DNA of 64,000 nucleotides from Mytilus californianus (taxonomy: Eukaryota > Mollusca > Bivalvia > Mytilida > Mytilidae), in assembly GCF_021869535.1 (NCBI RefSeq), contig NW_026262712.1:46048884-46112883 (forward strand), read 5' to 3'. The notes beneath the pieces are model-generated. The model saw only the letters and a program-made list of their open reading frames with translations. It was not told the origin of the DNA and ran no database searches. Below, piece by piece: positions 35,945-48,829 of the stretch (its first letter is position 1; each line of letters opens with the position of its first letter). Made by a program: the position numbers and the translations under genes.

Positions 35945-36250
35945 AGAAAAATGCCTGTACCAAGTCATGAATATGGCAGTTGTTTTCACTTGTTCCGTTG
36001 ATTAATATCGTTTGATTTTGTCAGTTTTTATGGTCTTCCCCTTTTTGAATTTGCCTTGGACTTCAGTATTTTTGTTATACTTTTTTTTATATCACATCTT
36101 CACAATTTTAACTTACTGTATGGTATGAATTTTGCTCATTGTTGAAGGCAGTATGGTTAATTGTAATTGTTCGCATCTTTGTCATTTGGTCTTTATGCAT
36201 TTTATAGTTAGTTCTCTTATTGGCAATCACACAATATATGTTTATATTTC
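35945..36250 (+). repeat. Repeat A followed by inverted repeat B
   Basis: Repeat A (TGCCTGTACCAAGTCATGAA ... CTTGGACTTCAGTATTTTTG) runs to about 36090. It is joined to minus-strand repeat B (GCTCATTGTTGAAGGCAGTA ... CTCTTATTGGCAATCAC) to 36250. At 4768-5215 the same two repeats sit in the opposite order and with B on the plus strand. Confidence 0.6.
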
Positions 36251-39200
36251 GCTTATTTTAGATATATCCCAACGAAATTCATTCAGTACTAGATTTGCAT
36301 AACGCAAATTAACAAATAGTATTCTTAACCCGATGACCGTTCTATGGACATATACCTCCCTTGTCGGAAAACAGCGCTACGGACATATATGCTCCACTTT
36401 AGACAATGACAAGTACAGTTTTTAAGACAGACTCGGAATAATCAAAAACGTATACTTATTGAATACTTAAATATCATAAAATATAATTTAAGATCCTATA
36501 AAATCAAAACAATAATAGTATAACGTCATAATGACAGATATGACTTCAGAAAATTAATTTTGACGACGATTTGTGAAATTCTTAGCGCAACATAAAAGAT
36601 ACATTCTGCGTACGACTCGACGTTCATTTTAAAAACGTCGCTGTCAAAGTGTTAACATAGGAGATGTAGGGTTAACGTCAGTGAGACCAAACCCAACGAC
36701 AGCATAAGCCGTTACCAAACGGACTTCATCAATCGACAGGTTTATGATTTTAAGACAATGTTCTCGGTTTTTGCATACGACAATTATTATTTATTATCGG
36801 CTGTATGTGGTTGAAAAAAGTAGGAACTAACCAAGTGGAAATAACAAATCATTTAAAGGAAGACAACAGCACGAATAATTGATAAAAGGCAATAAAAAGA
36901 GACCAAGATAGAAGTCCAAACAATAACGAGATCGAAGAAAATGAACCTTATTTAAACACGGATTGGATTCAGGTGCTCTAGAATGGTAAGCAAATTCTGT
37001 TTCACTAGTGACATTTTTCCATCTGCTTTTGAAAATCATAATTCTGGCAATAAGCCGAAATCGGGGATATTATACGGGAGCAAAGAAGGACGGAATTGCG
37101 ACTTCGACAAATGAAACATATCCTCTTATCTACGAAACATATACGTAAAAACAGAGAGTCAAATGGTGATTCCGTTTTTTAACAATTTGAAGGCATGACT
37201 GCAACTTTAACAATACCAAATCTTTGCTCCTTCCTTTTTAAAAAGAAGAAACCCTTTGTCATGGAAATTTGATCCCTTGATTTGCATGATGAATATATAC
37301 ATGGTATACAATTGAAATATCATAAAATTTTAACCCTTCATCCATATCAATTAAGTTAATTTGTAAGCAGTAAAAGTGGGAACACTTTTGAAGTCTTCGT
37401 TGTTTATAAAAACTTCTAAAAGGTCTTGAAAGCAAGACGTCTTTTAACATAACCAATTAAATGCAATTGGTAAATGAAGCGTTTTATTCCAAGTAATTAC
37501 AAGTACAACCATTTAAGTGACAAAATTAAGTGTCGCAGGGCTTGCATAATCGTTTATTTAATCTAGTATCTTCAAAAGAAGATATAATGAATTGCTTTAA
37601 AATGCATTATTTCATGTACTGTTTATCAAATATGTTGTGAATATTTTGTAGCATACGGATAGAAACATAAGAACATCCGAGTTACTGTTTTGAATATAAT
37701 TGTTAAATATGTATACTTATATTTTTTCTTCCGACAAATATGTGACATAATGTGATTACATCAATGAATAAAACATTAAGGTATTTCAAGATATAATTCA
37801 TTCAAAAGATTTTTAGAAATATTTCGTTAGGGAATTTTTAAGTCCGGGAACTCTGGAGGCACTAATATATTTATTATATATAGCAATAAGATTGACAGAT
37901 TAAGCACGATCATGTCAGTTAACATGCCTATGAGTTCTTTAAACAAATATATTTGTAATTTTTTCTCAGGAATTACACACTAAGAAGTCGGTGGATGGAA
38001 TTTTGTCGAAACAAATTGGAGTTTAAGCGCAAAAGTATTACCCATTCAAACCATTTTAGCGAAAAATAAAATTGGCAATGCCCTGTTAAGCGCAGAGAAT
38101 GAAATTTTGCGGCGAATTGATAGGACATTTAAACATTTGAGTAAATGTCGGACATTTTAGCGCCAAAGTATTAACAGTTTTAGCATAAGAATGAGGCGAT
38201 TACGTAGATTTTTAATGTTAAAACAGCTCAGTATTAAAAGGTCCCATTTCAATTAGATCAAAAAGTGTGAATATCTTGTACAATTATATTGAAATAAAGA
38301 TTCAACAAATCTCAATTTGAAAATTAAACATTCGTTTAATCGGTTGCATCATTTTCAAAACTGTTAATATCAAGAGTATAATTTGCAAATAATATATGAT
38401 CAGCTTTTTTTTAGCCACGGAAGTTATATTTATTTTACATTTTACAAATATTTATAAATCATGATTATCAACTCAAAACATTTTCAGTAATTTTCTTTAA
38501 ATAAGGTTTGATACAGGGACGTATCTACCCAAAAACATCAGTTTTACCAAGATCCAAGGCCGCCCTGAGTATATTATTTCATTGTGTTTCGTTGTTGTGT
38601 TTTATTATATGACACCTTCATTGTTTTGCGTTAATATGCCAATAATAAAAAAATAGGCCTTATTTTCAATGTTTTCCTTGAAAAAAATATTTGAAAACTA
38701 TTACTTTAACCAAAACGCATTTTCAATGTGTTCTCTCGACTCCTTTGTAGTGCCTCTCGTATTGATATATACAAAAAAGAAAAGAATATTTCCTTGTGAT
38801 CTAATGATAACCTCAAACCATACATACATCATTATATATTTCTTAGAATTCTCATGTGATTTGTCAACTACAATTCTACATTTTGTTATGATCGAATTTA
38901 AGCAATGTGTAAAAAGAAAACTGTTTAGCTTTTCAATGTTAAGAACACAATATAATGGTCAATATCAGGCTAATTGAAAAATGCCGAACATTTTCACAAA
39001 GTTACTCAACGTTAAAGAGATGGTATAACGCCCGGTAGATCTGCTTGTATTCCAGATATGATGAATGTATAGCATGAGACGCTTAAGGTAGATTCACTGT
39101 ATACATCCATCTTGGTACACTATCAGTCTTGTTCTTTGCCTTAATCGCAAACTTTGATTGATTGATGATCGCAAATTTTGGGACAGATTAGCAATATGTT

Positions 39201-39664
39201 TTAGACTGTTTATTTGTATAAGTGATTTATTGCATTCTTCAAAATGTTTTAACAAATGACAAATACTTGCGTCTTTAAGAATCAATTTTTCAACTTAGCC
39301 ATTTAAGGGAAGATAACTTTTATAGTGAAAATTTTATACTGGAATGATAGGGAAATGTTTATCTTTACTTGTAACAAAAAAACAATAAAAAAATAAAACA
39401 AGATCGGTGACCCAATCTTTTTTTAATTTCTTAAAGCATATTATAAAACCTATCTTTTCATATCTTATTTCAAAATTATATCTCACAGATTAATTTTTAT
39501 TCACAAAAATGTACCTTTTCATGAACAATCTATGCAAATTTTGTCAATTTTGCACAACTTGTAGCTTGAAAAAAACCACGGTGACCCATACGTTTTATTA
39601 TATTTTTGAAAAAAGCATAGTAAATTCGTCAGTTGAGGAAATATATACCGATAATCCACCTTAA
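36251..39664. other. No supported gene
   Basis: Mostly unique-looking AT-rich DNA. The ORFs at 36827 (minus) and 38669 (plus, 102 aa) have no recognisable domain and a composition like their surroundings. A degraded tail-like piece may lie near 39025-39075. Confidence 0.4.
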
Positions 39665-39835
39665 CCTTTCAGCACACGGTCTCGCTGCTTATGGAGTTCA
39701 TGTGGTTTCATCTGTTTGTGTGGATAATCTTGATTAATCTTTGCAATATATTTAGTATATCTTAACATTGGTAAACTGCTGTTGCGTTAAAAAGATTTCA
39801 TATTCCTGACTTGGCACAGGCATTTCCCAGTGTAG
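39665..39835 (+). repeat. Solo retroelement tail plus repeat A fragment
   Basis: GCTGCTTATGGAGTTCATGT and TTAACATTGGTAAACTGCTG match the order of the tails at 13025 and 14660. At 39800-39835 it runs into a minus-strand repeat A fragment (ATTCCTGACTTGGCACAGGC). Confidence 0.5.
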
Positions 39836-40254
39836 AAAATGACAATTTATTTTATTTCTTAGCAGTAATAAAACTTACAAAACAGTAGATATCTAGGGTG
39901 AGCAAAGACGAAAATTAGATTAAACTTTTCATCAGCTACTTTCAATGTCCTTAATGTCAATGTTTTTAAACAAACACAAGGATGAACATCCGTTTAAAAC
40001 TTCTTATCTGCATTAGTTATGAAAATACTTAAATCCAAAACAGGTGCAGTTTCCAATGAAAGATATCCTAACAGAAAAGATTAGACAAAAACTATATTTA
40101 AACTATATTTAGAGGAGTATGGTACATCCATTGGGATTAATTTAACCTTCTTCAAAGTTTCATAGTTGGTTTGCATTTGAAAAAAAAAGAACTAAACAAG
40201 CAGACACGAAATCCTCATCAACGGAACTTGCGTTCAAAACACAAATATTTTTCA

Positions 40255-40395
40255 TGTTGTTGCTTTTCATAACCGACTATATGGTATGGTGTTTTCTCAT
40301 TGTTGAAGGCAGTTTCGTAATCTGTAATTGTTCAAACTATTTCATTTGAACTTTGTCATGAAGCAATCATACCACACCTCCTTATTTTCAAATAA
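40255..40395 (-). repeat. Repeat B
   Basis: As written on the plus strand, TTTTCTCATTGTTGAAGGCA ... CATGAAGCAATCATACCACA, the reverse complement of repeat B's start. No gene is seen between it and 41119. Confidence 0.6.
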
Positions 40396-41119
40396 ATAAA
40401 ATATTAAAAACAAACGAAAAAGCATAAGAAAACAACACCATTCCATACATCCGATTTATAAAATACTGTTATATTTTATTCACTTGCATATAAGACTTTT
40501 TACGGTATGTTAAAATCAAACTTCTATTCATGTTTGCACGGATTGGTTTTAAAGAAATCAGCTGCAATATATAAGTTCGTTTACTTGTTTGGTTTGTTGT
40601 AGGGTTTACACAAATCTTTTTGTTTATTTGTTTCTAAACAGTAATTAACTTTAATTTACTTTCAGTACTTACTATTATCATTTAGATTACATGTTTTAGT
40701 GCTTATGTCTATTTTTTAAAAGGTAGTTAAAGATCAAACAATTACTAGTGTATTTAGATCCTTACTTAGACAATACGTAAACACACTCGACAGTGCCTTG
40801 ACCTAGTTTATGTCTTCTCCGTACACTGATGATATTTACCTTTTATCTGACTTTCTACATTTCTAAATGTGCTTTTGTAGTAACAAAAATGCAAAAAACA
40901 GCCATTAACATGTAAAACCAAAGAAAACAACAAAAACCACAATCTTTAAACATGCGGAGCGGGATCGACTCACTCTTCAGGAACATCTGGAACCACACTT
41001 GTGTTGTTTAAAAGTAGTGTATGTTGCTCTTGCTTTAGGGTTAAGTGTTGTTCTTTGTGCTTTTTAGTTTTTCAATGACTTTGCTGTTATGACGGTAATA
41101 GTCTCGTCTATTCTTTGTC

Positions 41120-42341
41120 GTGAAACACATGTTTCACGATAAATATCTTGTTGTTCCAGCGGATATAGCTTCAAATAATAATGTTTTTCAAATTAAATCG
41201 TACTTATTTTTTTCAATTATGGGTTGTTTGCCTGTGAGAGAGCTTTCACATGTTTATTATATCTTTGTTCTTAGTCCTTTTAATTCTGTTGACAGTTATG
41301 ATTTTTCTACTCTCTATACTACACTTCCACACAATCTTATCAAGAAAAAGTTTTCATATTTAATTAAATGGTCTTTTGAAAAATCTCATTACAAATTTAT
41401 TTGCTGTAACTCGTTTAAAGCCTTTTTCTGTAACGAAAAAGGAAAGTATGCTAGATACACTTATTGGAAATGTGAAGATATGATTGAAGCTTTAAATCTT
41501 CTCCTGGACAACATATATGTACGTTTCGGCGATAAAGTGTATCGACAAGTAGTAGGTATTCCTATGGGCACTAACTGTGCCCCTTTAATAGCAGATTTAT
41601 TCCTGTATTGCTATGAATCTCAGTTTATGACCAAACTCAGTAAAGACACGTCATTGTTACATTTGGTTGATACTTTCAACAATGCCTTCCGTTATCTAGA
41701 TGATATTTTTTCGTTAAACAATCCAGAGTTCTCTAAATATACTACCGATATTTACCAAAAAGAACTTACTTTAACTAGATCTAACATAAACAGCAGTAGT
41801 TGTTCTTTTCTGGATTTGGACATTTCAATCTCTAAAGGAAAACTCCATACTAAAATTTACGACAAAAGAGACGACTTTTCATTCCCTATTGTTAATTTTC
41901 CTTTTTTAGACGGCGATGTTCCTTTGGCTCTATCATACGGTGTTTATATATCCCAACTCGTTCGTTATGCCCGTGTGTGTAGTGATGTCATAGATTTTAA
42001 CGAACGTAATCAATGCATCACTGGTAAATTATTAAGTCAGGAATTTCGTTACCATAAATTACGTAAAACTTTTACTAAATTCTTTCATAGATACAAAGAT
42101 TTGATTAGTAAATTTGGCTGTACCTGTAGAAAACTGATTAAAATTGGTATTTCACATCCTAAATTTACGGTAATATTGTACTTAAAGCGCGGAAATCACT
42201 ATGTGATCCGTGTAAACTCATCGAACCTTTAAACAAACTTATTAGTAAAGGTTATCTTACTAATGTTGTAATTAGATCTTTGAATATAGTTTACTTTGAC
42301 ACTAATATCGATTTTGTCATCAGCAAATTAAAACATAACTA
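41120..42341 (+). pseudogene. Reverse transcriptase, alpha-type Penelope-like (41.1 kb copy)
   Basis: A 370-codon frame (41120-42232) contains VVPADIASNNNVF, a segment typical of this family's N-terminus, then an abrupt jump to DSYDFSTLYTTLPHNLIKKK (motif A). The fingers with LPKxHK are missing, so an internal part was lost. The palm is intact in sequence: YRQVVGIPMGTNCAPLIADL, NAFRYLDDIFSLNN with both catalytic Asp, and YDKRDDFSFPIVNFPFLDGD. One missing base near 42170 shifts the end; the original frame continues to LKHN and a stop at 42341, with LCDPCKLIEPLNKLI. No GIY-YIG domain follows. It is closely related to the 16.6-kb copy. Confidence 0.7.
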
Positions 42342-43445
42342 AATTTGTATTCTTTTCAAAACGGGATGTATTAAGACACACCCACGTTCATTTTGATCTA
42401 TAAAGAGGTTAAACTCCTAACTATCTTACTGTCTGTTGATACATTTATTTTTGGCATTGCACAATCATGTCTTCTTTGACTGTCCATGACGTTAAAATAC
42501 TAAATCCCTGGGATGTGTTTTAGTTGATTTTAGACTCTGATGCATGATTTTTTATTATTAATTGTTTTGGCTTTTAACTAGCTGTCAGTAACTGCGAATA
42601 CTCTCAAATCGTACTTTCTTGTTTATTTGACCTGTTGATACTAATTGTAATGCTTTTTTGTTATTTAATGTTATTCAGGTTTATATCTGGTCTATATACC
42701 AGCTTTGATAAGTTTTTGGTATTACTATAAATTTTCACTTCGTACTATGAACATCAAAATTATTTATTTTGTAAAAATATTTCCTTTCTCTATTGGAACT
42801 GTACACGTATACCTAACAACAAAATTATTTACATTTACCTGTGTTTAAACTAATTGCAAATGGCTGATATTTTTGTTCGAGCATATTGTTTTTCTTAAAT
42901 TGTTTAACATTTCATACCGATATAACATGTTACCTTTATTATTCTTCCCTTAGTTATTTATTTTGTATTTGGATTGTATCATAGGTCAAATTTTTTTGTT
43001 CATTGTATGTTTATTGGTGTTAATATGTCCTTTGATTGAGTTAAACTATTTCAGTTGATATTTTATAGTGTGTCTTTCTATGTTGTGATGTTACACTATT
43101 GTTTCAGAAAAAGGGTGAAGGTTTGGTACCATTAAAACGTTTAAACCCGCTGCAATTGTTTGCACCTGTCCTAAGTCAGGAATCTGATGTTCAGTAGTTG
43201 TCGTTTGTTGATGTGGTTCATAAGTGTTTCTCGTTTCTCGTTTTTATATAGATTAGACCGTTGATTTTCCCGTTTGAATGGTTTTACACTAGTACTTTTG
43301 GGGGCCCTTTATAGCTTACTGTTCGGTGTGAGCCAAAGCTCCGTGTTGAAGACCGTACTTTGATTTATAATGGTTTACTTTTTTTAAATTTTGACTTGGA
43401 TTGTCTCATTGGCACTCATACCACATCTTCTTATATCTATCATAC
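42342..43445 (+). repeat. 3' tail of alpha-type element with terminal repeat B
   Basis: It follows the RT stop directly. Shared blocks with 55385-56035 include ATGCATGATTTTTTATTATT-like sequence, CAGTAACTGCGAATACTC, TAAACCCGCTGCAATTGTTT, CACCTGTCCTAAGTCAGGAA and TCAGTAGTTGTCGTTTG. It ends in minus-strand repeat B (GTCTCATTGGCACTCATACC). Confidence 0.65.
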
Positions 43446-43724
43446 GAGTAATTTGTAAAATAATTATGAATAAACGAGCACTCAGGTAATCCTACAAAAG
43501 AGTTTCCCCTGGGTCAATTTTCTTTTTCGCCACCTCTTTAGCAAAAACAATATATTTTTCGCCATTTTTAAATTTTTTTTGCCAACTATTACATTAAGAT
43601 TCGTTTAAAATTTTACTTCTTTCAATCAAAAACAAATTCAGTTTGCTGCATAGCTGTCTATGTTTCTACATATCAAAACAATTGCATTTTTATTCTGTCA
43701 AAGTTGTAAAAAGTAACACGGTGG

Positions 43725-43945
43725 GTGTCGCAAGTGGAACAGTATTTGCTTACCATTCCGACGTACCTATATTCATCACGAGTTTTAATGTTCATCAGTC
43801 TTAAGTGTTCTATGTTGTGTTTAATACTGCTGTTTGTCTTTTAGAATTTTTCGTTTTTTTGTCTTGACATTGTCAGATCGTATTCAATTGATGAGTTTGA
43901 ATATCCCTTTGGTATCTTTCGCATCTCTTTTATGCTACAACAGTG
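43725..43945 (+). repeat. Beta-type tail, diverged solo copy
   Basis: GTGGGTGTCGCAAGTGGAAC, TTGCTTACCATTCCGACGTA, then TTTTTCGTTTTTTTGTC and GAATATCCCTTTGGTATCTT. It is similar in order to 44885-45130, which lies about 1 kb downstream. Confidence 0.5.
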
Positions 43946-44286
43946 AAATTACGAGTTAAATCAAGCCTTTCGTTTGATTGTATTTCTATGTATTGTTTTG
44001 ACGTTTTCCAAAAGAGTACGTGCAGTCATAGCTGCTTCGTTTCCATATTGATATAATAACAATACATGTATGTTTCATATGAATATTTTGATTTTCGCAT
44101 GTCTTCTTTCAAGAAAATAATAATAAAAAAATACCACGGACACAAAGTGCTGTTTCTCTATTTGTTAAAACATTTTCAAAGAAGGCATACGTGAAGTCCC
44201 AACTTTTCACAAAGTTTCCAAACTAATCACATTATTTATGATTTATTAATGAAAACAAACAGCTACTTTACATTATATATTATCCT

Positions 44287-44892
44287 TTGGAATCAACACA
44301 AGAGCATATATTTAAAGTGTCGACAAGCATGTCTTTTAACTTTACGTTCCGCTATATAGATGATGTTCTCTCACTAAATAATACAAAATTTGGTGACTAT
44401 GTTGAACGAATCTATCCCATCGAACTAGAGATAAAGGATACTACAGATACAGTAAAGTCTGCATCATATCTTGACTTACATCTAGAAATTGACAATGAGG
44501 GTCGGTTGAAAACAAAACTTTACGACAAAAGAGATTATTTCAGCTTCCCAATTGTGAACTTTCCATTTCTATGTAGCAACATTCCAGCAGCGCCTGCATA
44601 CGGAGTATATATCTCCCAATTGATACGATATTCCCGGGCTTGTATTTCCTATCATGATTTCCTTGATAGAGGATTGCTGCTCACAAGGAAGCTATTTAAC
44701 CAAGAGTTCCAAATGGTGAAGTTGAAATCATTCCTTCGTAAATTTTACGGACGCCATCACGAGATGGTTGACCGTTATGAAATAACCGTTTCACAGATGA
44801 TATCGGATATAATCCTTATGTTCCAATACCCTTCCCTTTTAACGAATGTGACCTACCGAATTAGACTATTTACCGGATTTGTAATAACATAA
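44287..44892 (+). pseudogene. Reverse-transcriptase fragment, beta-type Penelope-like (44.3 kb copy)
   Basis: This fragment is 5'-truncated but otherwise open, starting just before the catalytic motif: FTFRYIDDVLSLNNTKFGDY, then SASYLDLHLEI, YDKRDYFSFPIVNFPFLCSN, YGVYISQLIRYSRAC and LTRKLFNQEFQMVKLKSFL. Motifs A and B of the palm and all fingers are absent, so it cannot be active. The end deviates from the alpha copies after DRYE, and the frame runs to a stop at 44892 overlapping the tail. It is the best-preserved member of the beta family and the key to assigning the solo tails. Confidence 0.65.
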
Positions 44893-45130
44893 GCAACACG
44901 ACGGGTGCCACATGTGGAGCAGGATCTGCTTACCCTTCCGGAGCACCAGAGTTCACCCTTAGTTTTTGGTAAGGTTCGTGTTGCTTAGTCTTTAGTTTTC
45001 TATGTTGTGTCATCTGTACTATTATTTGTCTGTATGTCTTTTTATTTTTTTGCCATGGCGTTGTCAGTTTGTTTTCGATCTATGAGTTTGACTGTCCCTC
45101 TGGTATCTTTCGTCCCTCTTTTGTATTACA
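44885..45130 (+). repeat. 3' tail of beta-type element
   Basis: GCAACACGACGGGTGCCACA, TGTGGAGCAGGATCTGCTTA, CCCTTCCGGAGCACCAG, then TGCCATGGCGTTGTCAGTTT and CCTCTGGTATCTTTCGTCCC. It directly continues the RT fragment and defines the tail family listed elsewhere. Confidence 0.65.
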
Positions 45131-46039
45131 TACAGTTAAAAACTGAATAGAAATGTGACTCAGGTCACGAAAAAATCGTAAAAAATCAAAAGATTGTTTT
45201 CACCGATAACCACAATGATTAAAAGCTACTACTTCACTACAACTGTACATTTTAAAGAAATTATTTGTTGTATCATGTTATTGTGAAATATACATGCAAA
45301 TACAGAATTTCGTATTATCCTTATTTTTTATACAGATAATTTCATTAGAACACGGCTGGCATTCGGTATATCGAGAAAAACGAGGAAAGAATAAGTAACG
45401 GTGGTCATGCATTGCGATCGGATCGTGAAAGCAATTAAATACAATTCAACTGCAAAATCTGTGAAAATATTTGTTGTACTATCAAAGTCGGAAAAAAAAG
45501 AAACAAAAAAGAAATATGTCTGTCAAAATGCTTCAGCTACTTAGTAATACTGTACACTAAGATAAGAAAAATATGCAGAACCTTCCATGATAATGCAAAA
45601 GGCGACTCTTAACCTTATGTAAATCATTAAAGAACTTGATCTATATTGGTCACATTTCAAGAAATCATAATATATTTTAAACTAAATATTTTGTTTGCCA
45701 TATAGAGCAGGAAAATGGAAATGATGTTTTTTTTGAAAACGTTAAGATTATTTTTTTAAAAAGGGTTTTGTTGATTTTCAATTAAAATTGATCGTGAAAG
45801 ATCAGGCAACGCGTTATTTTGATCTTGAAAAAAGTGCATGATCAAACAATAGTTTGTAAGAGATCTTCTATAGTTTATGAGACATCTCATAAAGTTTGTT
45901 AGATATATTATATAGTTTGTAAGATATCTTATATTTTTTTTCAATATCTTTCAAATAAATAATTTATAAGATATCTTGTGTAGTTTATAATATATCTTTA
46001 AAAGCACATGCAATAGAGCAATATGCCTTTTGTAGTTTA
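45131..46039. other. No gene; TAAGATATCTTA-like repeats
   Basis: From about 45840 to 45990 short units of about 20-28 bp around GTTTGTAAGATATCTTATA and variants repeat loosely. They give palindromic AT-rich DNA and an incidental minus-strand ORF. The rest is unremarkable. Confidence 0.5.
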
Positions 46040-46260
46040 AACATAATTTTTTTTCATCAATATACACTTAATCAATAGAATCAAATAAATTATTAAAAGG
46101 ATTCTGGCCACAAGCTGTGAAACTTTTATAAAACCATCTCCGGATGTTTGGTATCTCTGATATACGCTCTTACTTTTTTACGTAAAAACAGGAATTCTCG
46201 AAACCAATACCAACTTTCTGCTCAAGAAATAACTACATGGATAATAACACCCTATCAAGA
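46040..46260. repeat. Block similar to 3.12-3.40 kb
   Basis: AATCAAATAAATTATTAAAA, CTGGCCACAAGCTGTGAAAC, TACGTAAAAACAGGAATTCT and CTGCTCAAGAAATAACTACA parallel the sequence downstream of copy 1. I read it as an old duplicated flank or a shared dispersed repeat. Confidence 0.5.
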
Positions 46261-48399
46261 ATTTTTTTGGTATAATTTCCATGAACTGTGTATGAAACTT
46301 AACTAATTTTCTCTCAAGCTCATGACTATATTTCGTACTAATGAATACGATTTCCTATTTCTTTTTCTTCACGCACATATATTCATAAGATGATGTCTAA
46401 ATCATATTTATAGCATTTATGTGACCAGCTATGAGATTTTCATGCTTATGGAGGTACCAGGCAAGTTATTTTTTACGATTGTTGAAAATAACAAAATTAT
46501 GGTCATTTTTGTTAGTTTCGATTTTCGTAAAAAAAACAACATTTCTTCAATATTTAATATGTATGTCCATCTTTTATAGTTTGGTTTTGTTTTTGTTTTG
46601 TTTTGGAAGGGGAACGGGTTCAAGTTTTTTAAATTAAACAAAGTGTAGCCATAGCTTTTATAACTGAAGAATTTCAATGATGTTGCCAGAGCAAAAATGT
46701 AACAGAATCTACAATCAAAAATAATAATGACAAACTTTTTTCTTTCTTTCGTAAGGGAAAATACATCAGTGCTAAGAAAGTGAATAACAAGATATATGAT
46801 AAACCATCAAGGAGATGTGTGTTATCTAATATGCTTTCTAATGTTCATCTAATATCTTATTGGTTATTTTGTACATGTATCCTGACAAAATAATTAAATC
46901 AAAGATCTATTAATGCAGAGTAAGATGAAAAATCAACCAGCTTGATCAATAATAATAGGGCCTGTAGGTGAAAGGGATATAAGACAACTTTCAACAACAC
47001 GTACATTTTGTTTGTGTAGTTCTTATAGTTCTAAGACAGCCATAGATGACAAAAACCCTAGAAATAAACATGGGACGAAACTCCATTGGGGTTCTTATAG
47101 GCATGTATATCTTGCTTGATTACGGGGGGGGGGGGGGGGATGAGATGGTAGAGGGTACTTCAATACTTAAAACTTAGGGTTGCCGCTGGGTTTCTCTCTG
47201 GTTGGGTATCGTGTGGTGTGTTGGAAAAGTGGAATACAAAGGCGTAAGAAGAGAAAATTTGAGGATGAAAATACAGCCGGGAACACCAATAAAAATGACA
47301 GACGGGAACCTTATTGACACTTTCATATATTTCTGATGGTTTCCCCACCTATTCACATATTTTCAAGCTTAAAAATGTGATGTATTCCAGCGGCACTACC
47401 TATCACCTTGTATATAGGAAGTGGACCCCCCAGCTTGATTTATATGTCCATACATGTGTTAATATTTTCCCCTAAGTACTATGTAAAACAATGAGATTTC
47501 CTCCAAAAACTTGATGTTGTTAAGGCTGCAATCTGATACGGGAAAGTTATATTTTTTCGTTACTTTATTTTTCTAAATAATATTTAGCAATGGTGATTTT
47601 ATTTAAAACATTTTGTTTAGTCGAAAACATATTCATGATTTAGTAAAGAGTGATTTACGCAATGAAATCAAAAAGATAAATTGTGTGAACATAGAATGCG
47701 ATTCTAAACGGAAATTCAAATTTCATCAAGTCATGAAAAAATGAAACTTTATTTTACCGCGTGATATAATTATAAATAAACAAGTTGGTATCTAATTACT
47801 AGTAATTGCAAACTTTATTCTCAAATTGTTTTTATAATTAAGGTCATATATAGAAAATAACTTATTATTTAAGTACTTATAATTATCGGGAAGCTAGATT
47901 TCACCATTAGCATTTCCAATCATTTACTCAATCGATATACAATTCATGAACATTGGCAATCTTGATCAACATGAAGGAAATCTTATACATAAATTCATCT
48001 TGACTGTAGTATTCTATTTTATCTGATTAAAACGTGTGCAATATCAAATATAATATAGATATTTAAACTATGACCTGATCGTGTTAGACGTAACATGCGT
48101 ACTGAACATGATGAAGGTAAACTTTTTACCAAACTTAAATAATTCAACTTGAACTTTATTACAAATCGGGCTTTGAACTAGATTTTAATTTACAGATGAG
48201 CTAATTCCTTAAGTTGCATTTCCACTCGAAAGTTTTCTCCGAATTAAAATCGAATTTATAGCTTATAGGAATGAACAAATACAATAGACCAACTATATAG
48301 TACACGATATAAACAATAATAGATAATTTTATTTTATAGTGCTAATGTCCAAAGTTTGTATAATACCCAGTAAAATGAAGATTGAACGTTTATACTATT
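46261..48399. other. No supported gene
   Basis: AT-rich DNA. A poly-G run (about 16 G) lies at about 47125-47140. ORFs of 60-80 aa here have no recognisable features. Confidence 0.45.
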
Positions 48400-48570
48400 C
48401 ACATAAATACAGTCGTTCAGGAACATCGATGTTAGTCCAATTCTAAAACATGTATTTACGTTTCCATGCTTTGTTATCTTAATCCAGATTCCTTTAAATA
48501 TTCAACTAAGGCAGACTGTCCGAGTGTCTAGGTTTCCTGCATATAAATTTACATGAATTGAGTTCCAGTC
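48400..48570. repeat. Duplicated 3' flank of copy 2
   Basis: GATGTTAGTCCAATTCTAAA, GATTCCTTTAAATATTCAAC and AATTTACATGAATTGAGTTC match 3600-3745 downstream of copy 1. In copy 1 this lies about 0.2-0.3 kb past the stop; here it lies about 1.8 kb past, because of the tandem repeats at 48.8-49.4 kb and further sequence. Confidence 0.6.
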
Positions 48571-48829
48571 ATATCCGTATAATGTAATATTGAATAAAAT
48601 TGTCCTCTCTGGTAAATATTTAACATACATTTTTTGAAATATTCCAAAATACACTTTCAAAGTTGTAAGTATGTTTACAAAAGAGTTAGATTCTGAAAGG
48701 TTATTGACTTATCAAATGTGAACAGTGCCTGTTTTGTAAATATAGTAATAAATAGAATTAAAAAAATCAGGATAATGTTTCGAAATCTCAAACTATCGAA
48801 CAGATTTTTCACATTTTGAAATTTTGACT

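Noticed and set aside
38669..38977. 102-aa plus-strand ORF
   Set aside because: No recognisable domain, composition like the surrounding AT-rich DNA, and no related ORF elsewhere in the window.
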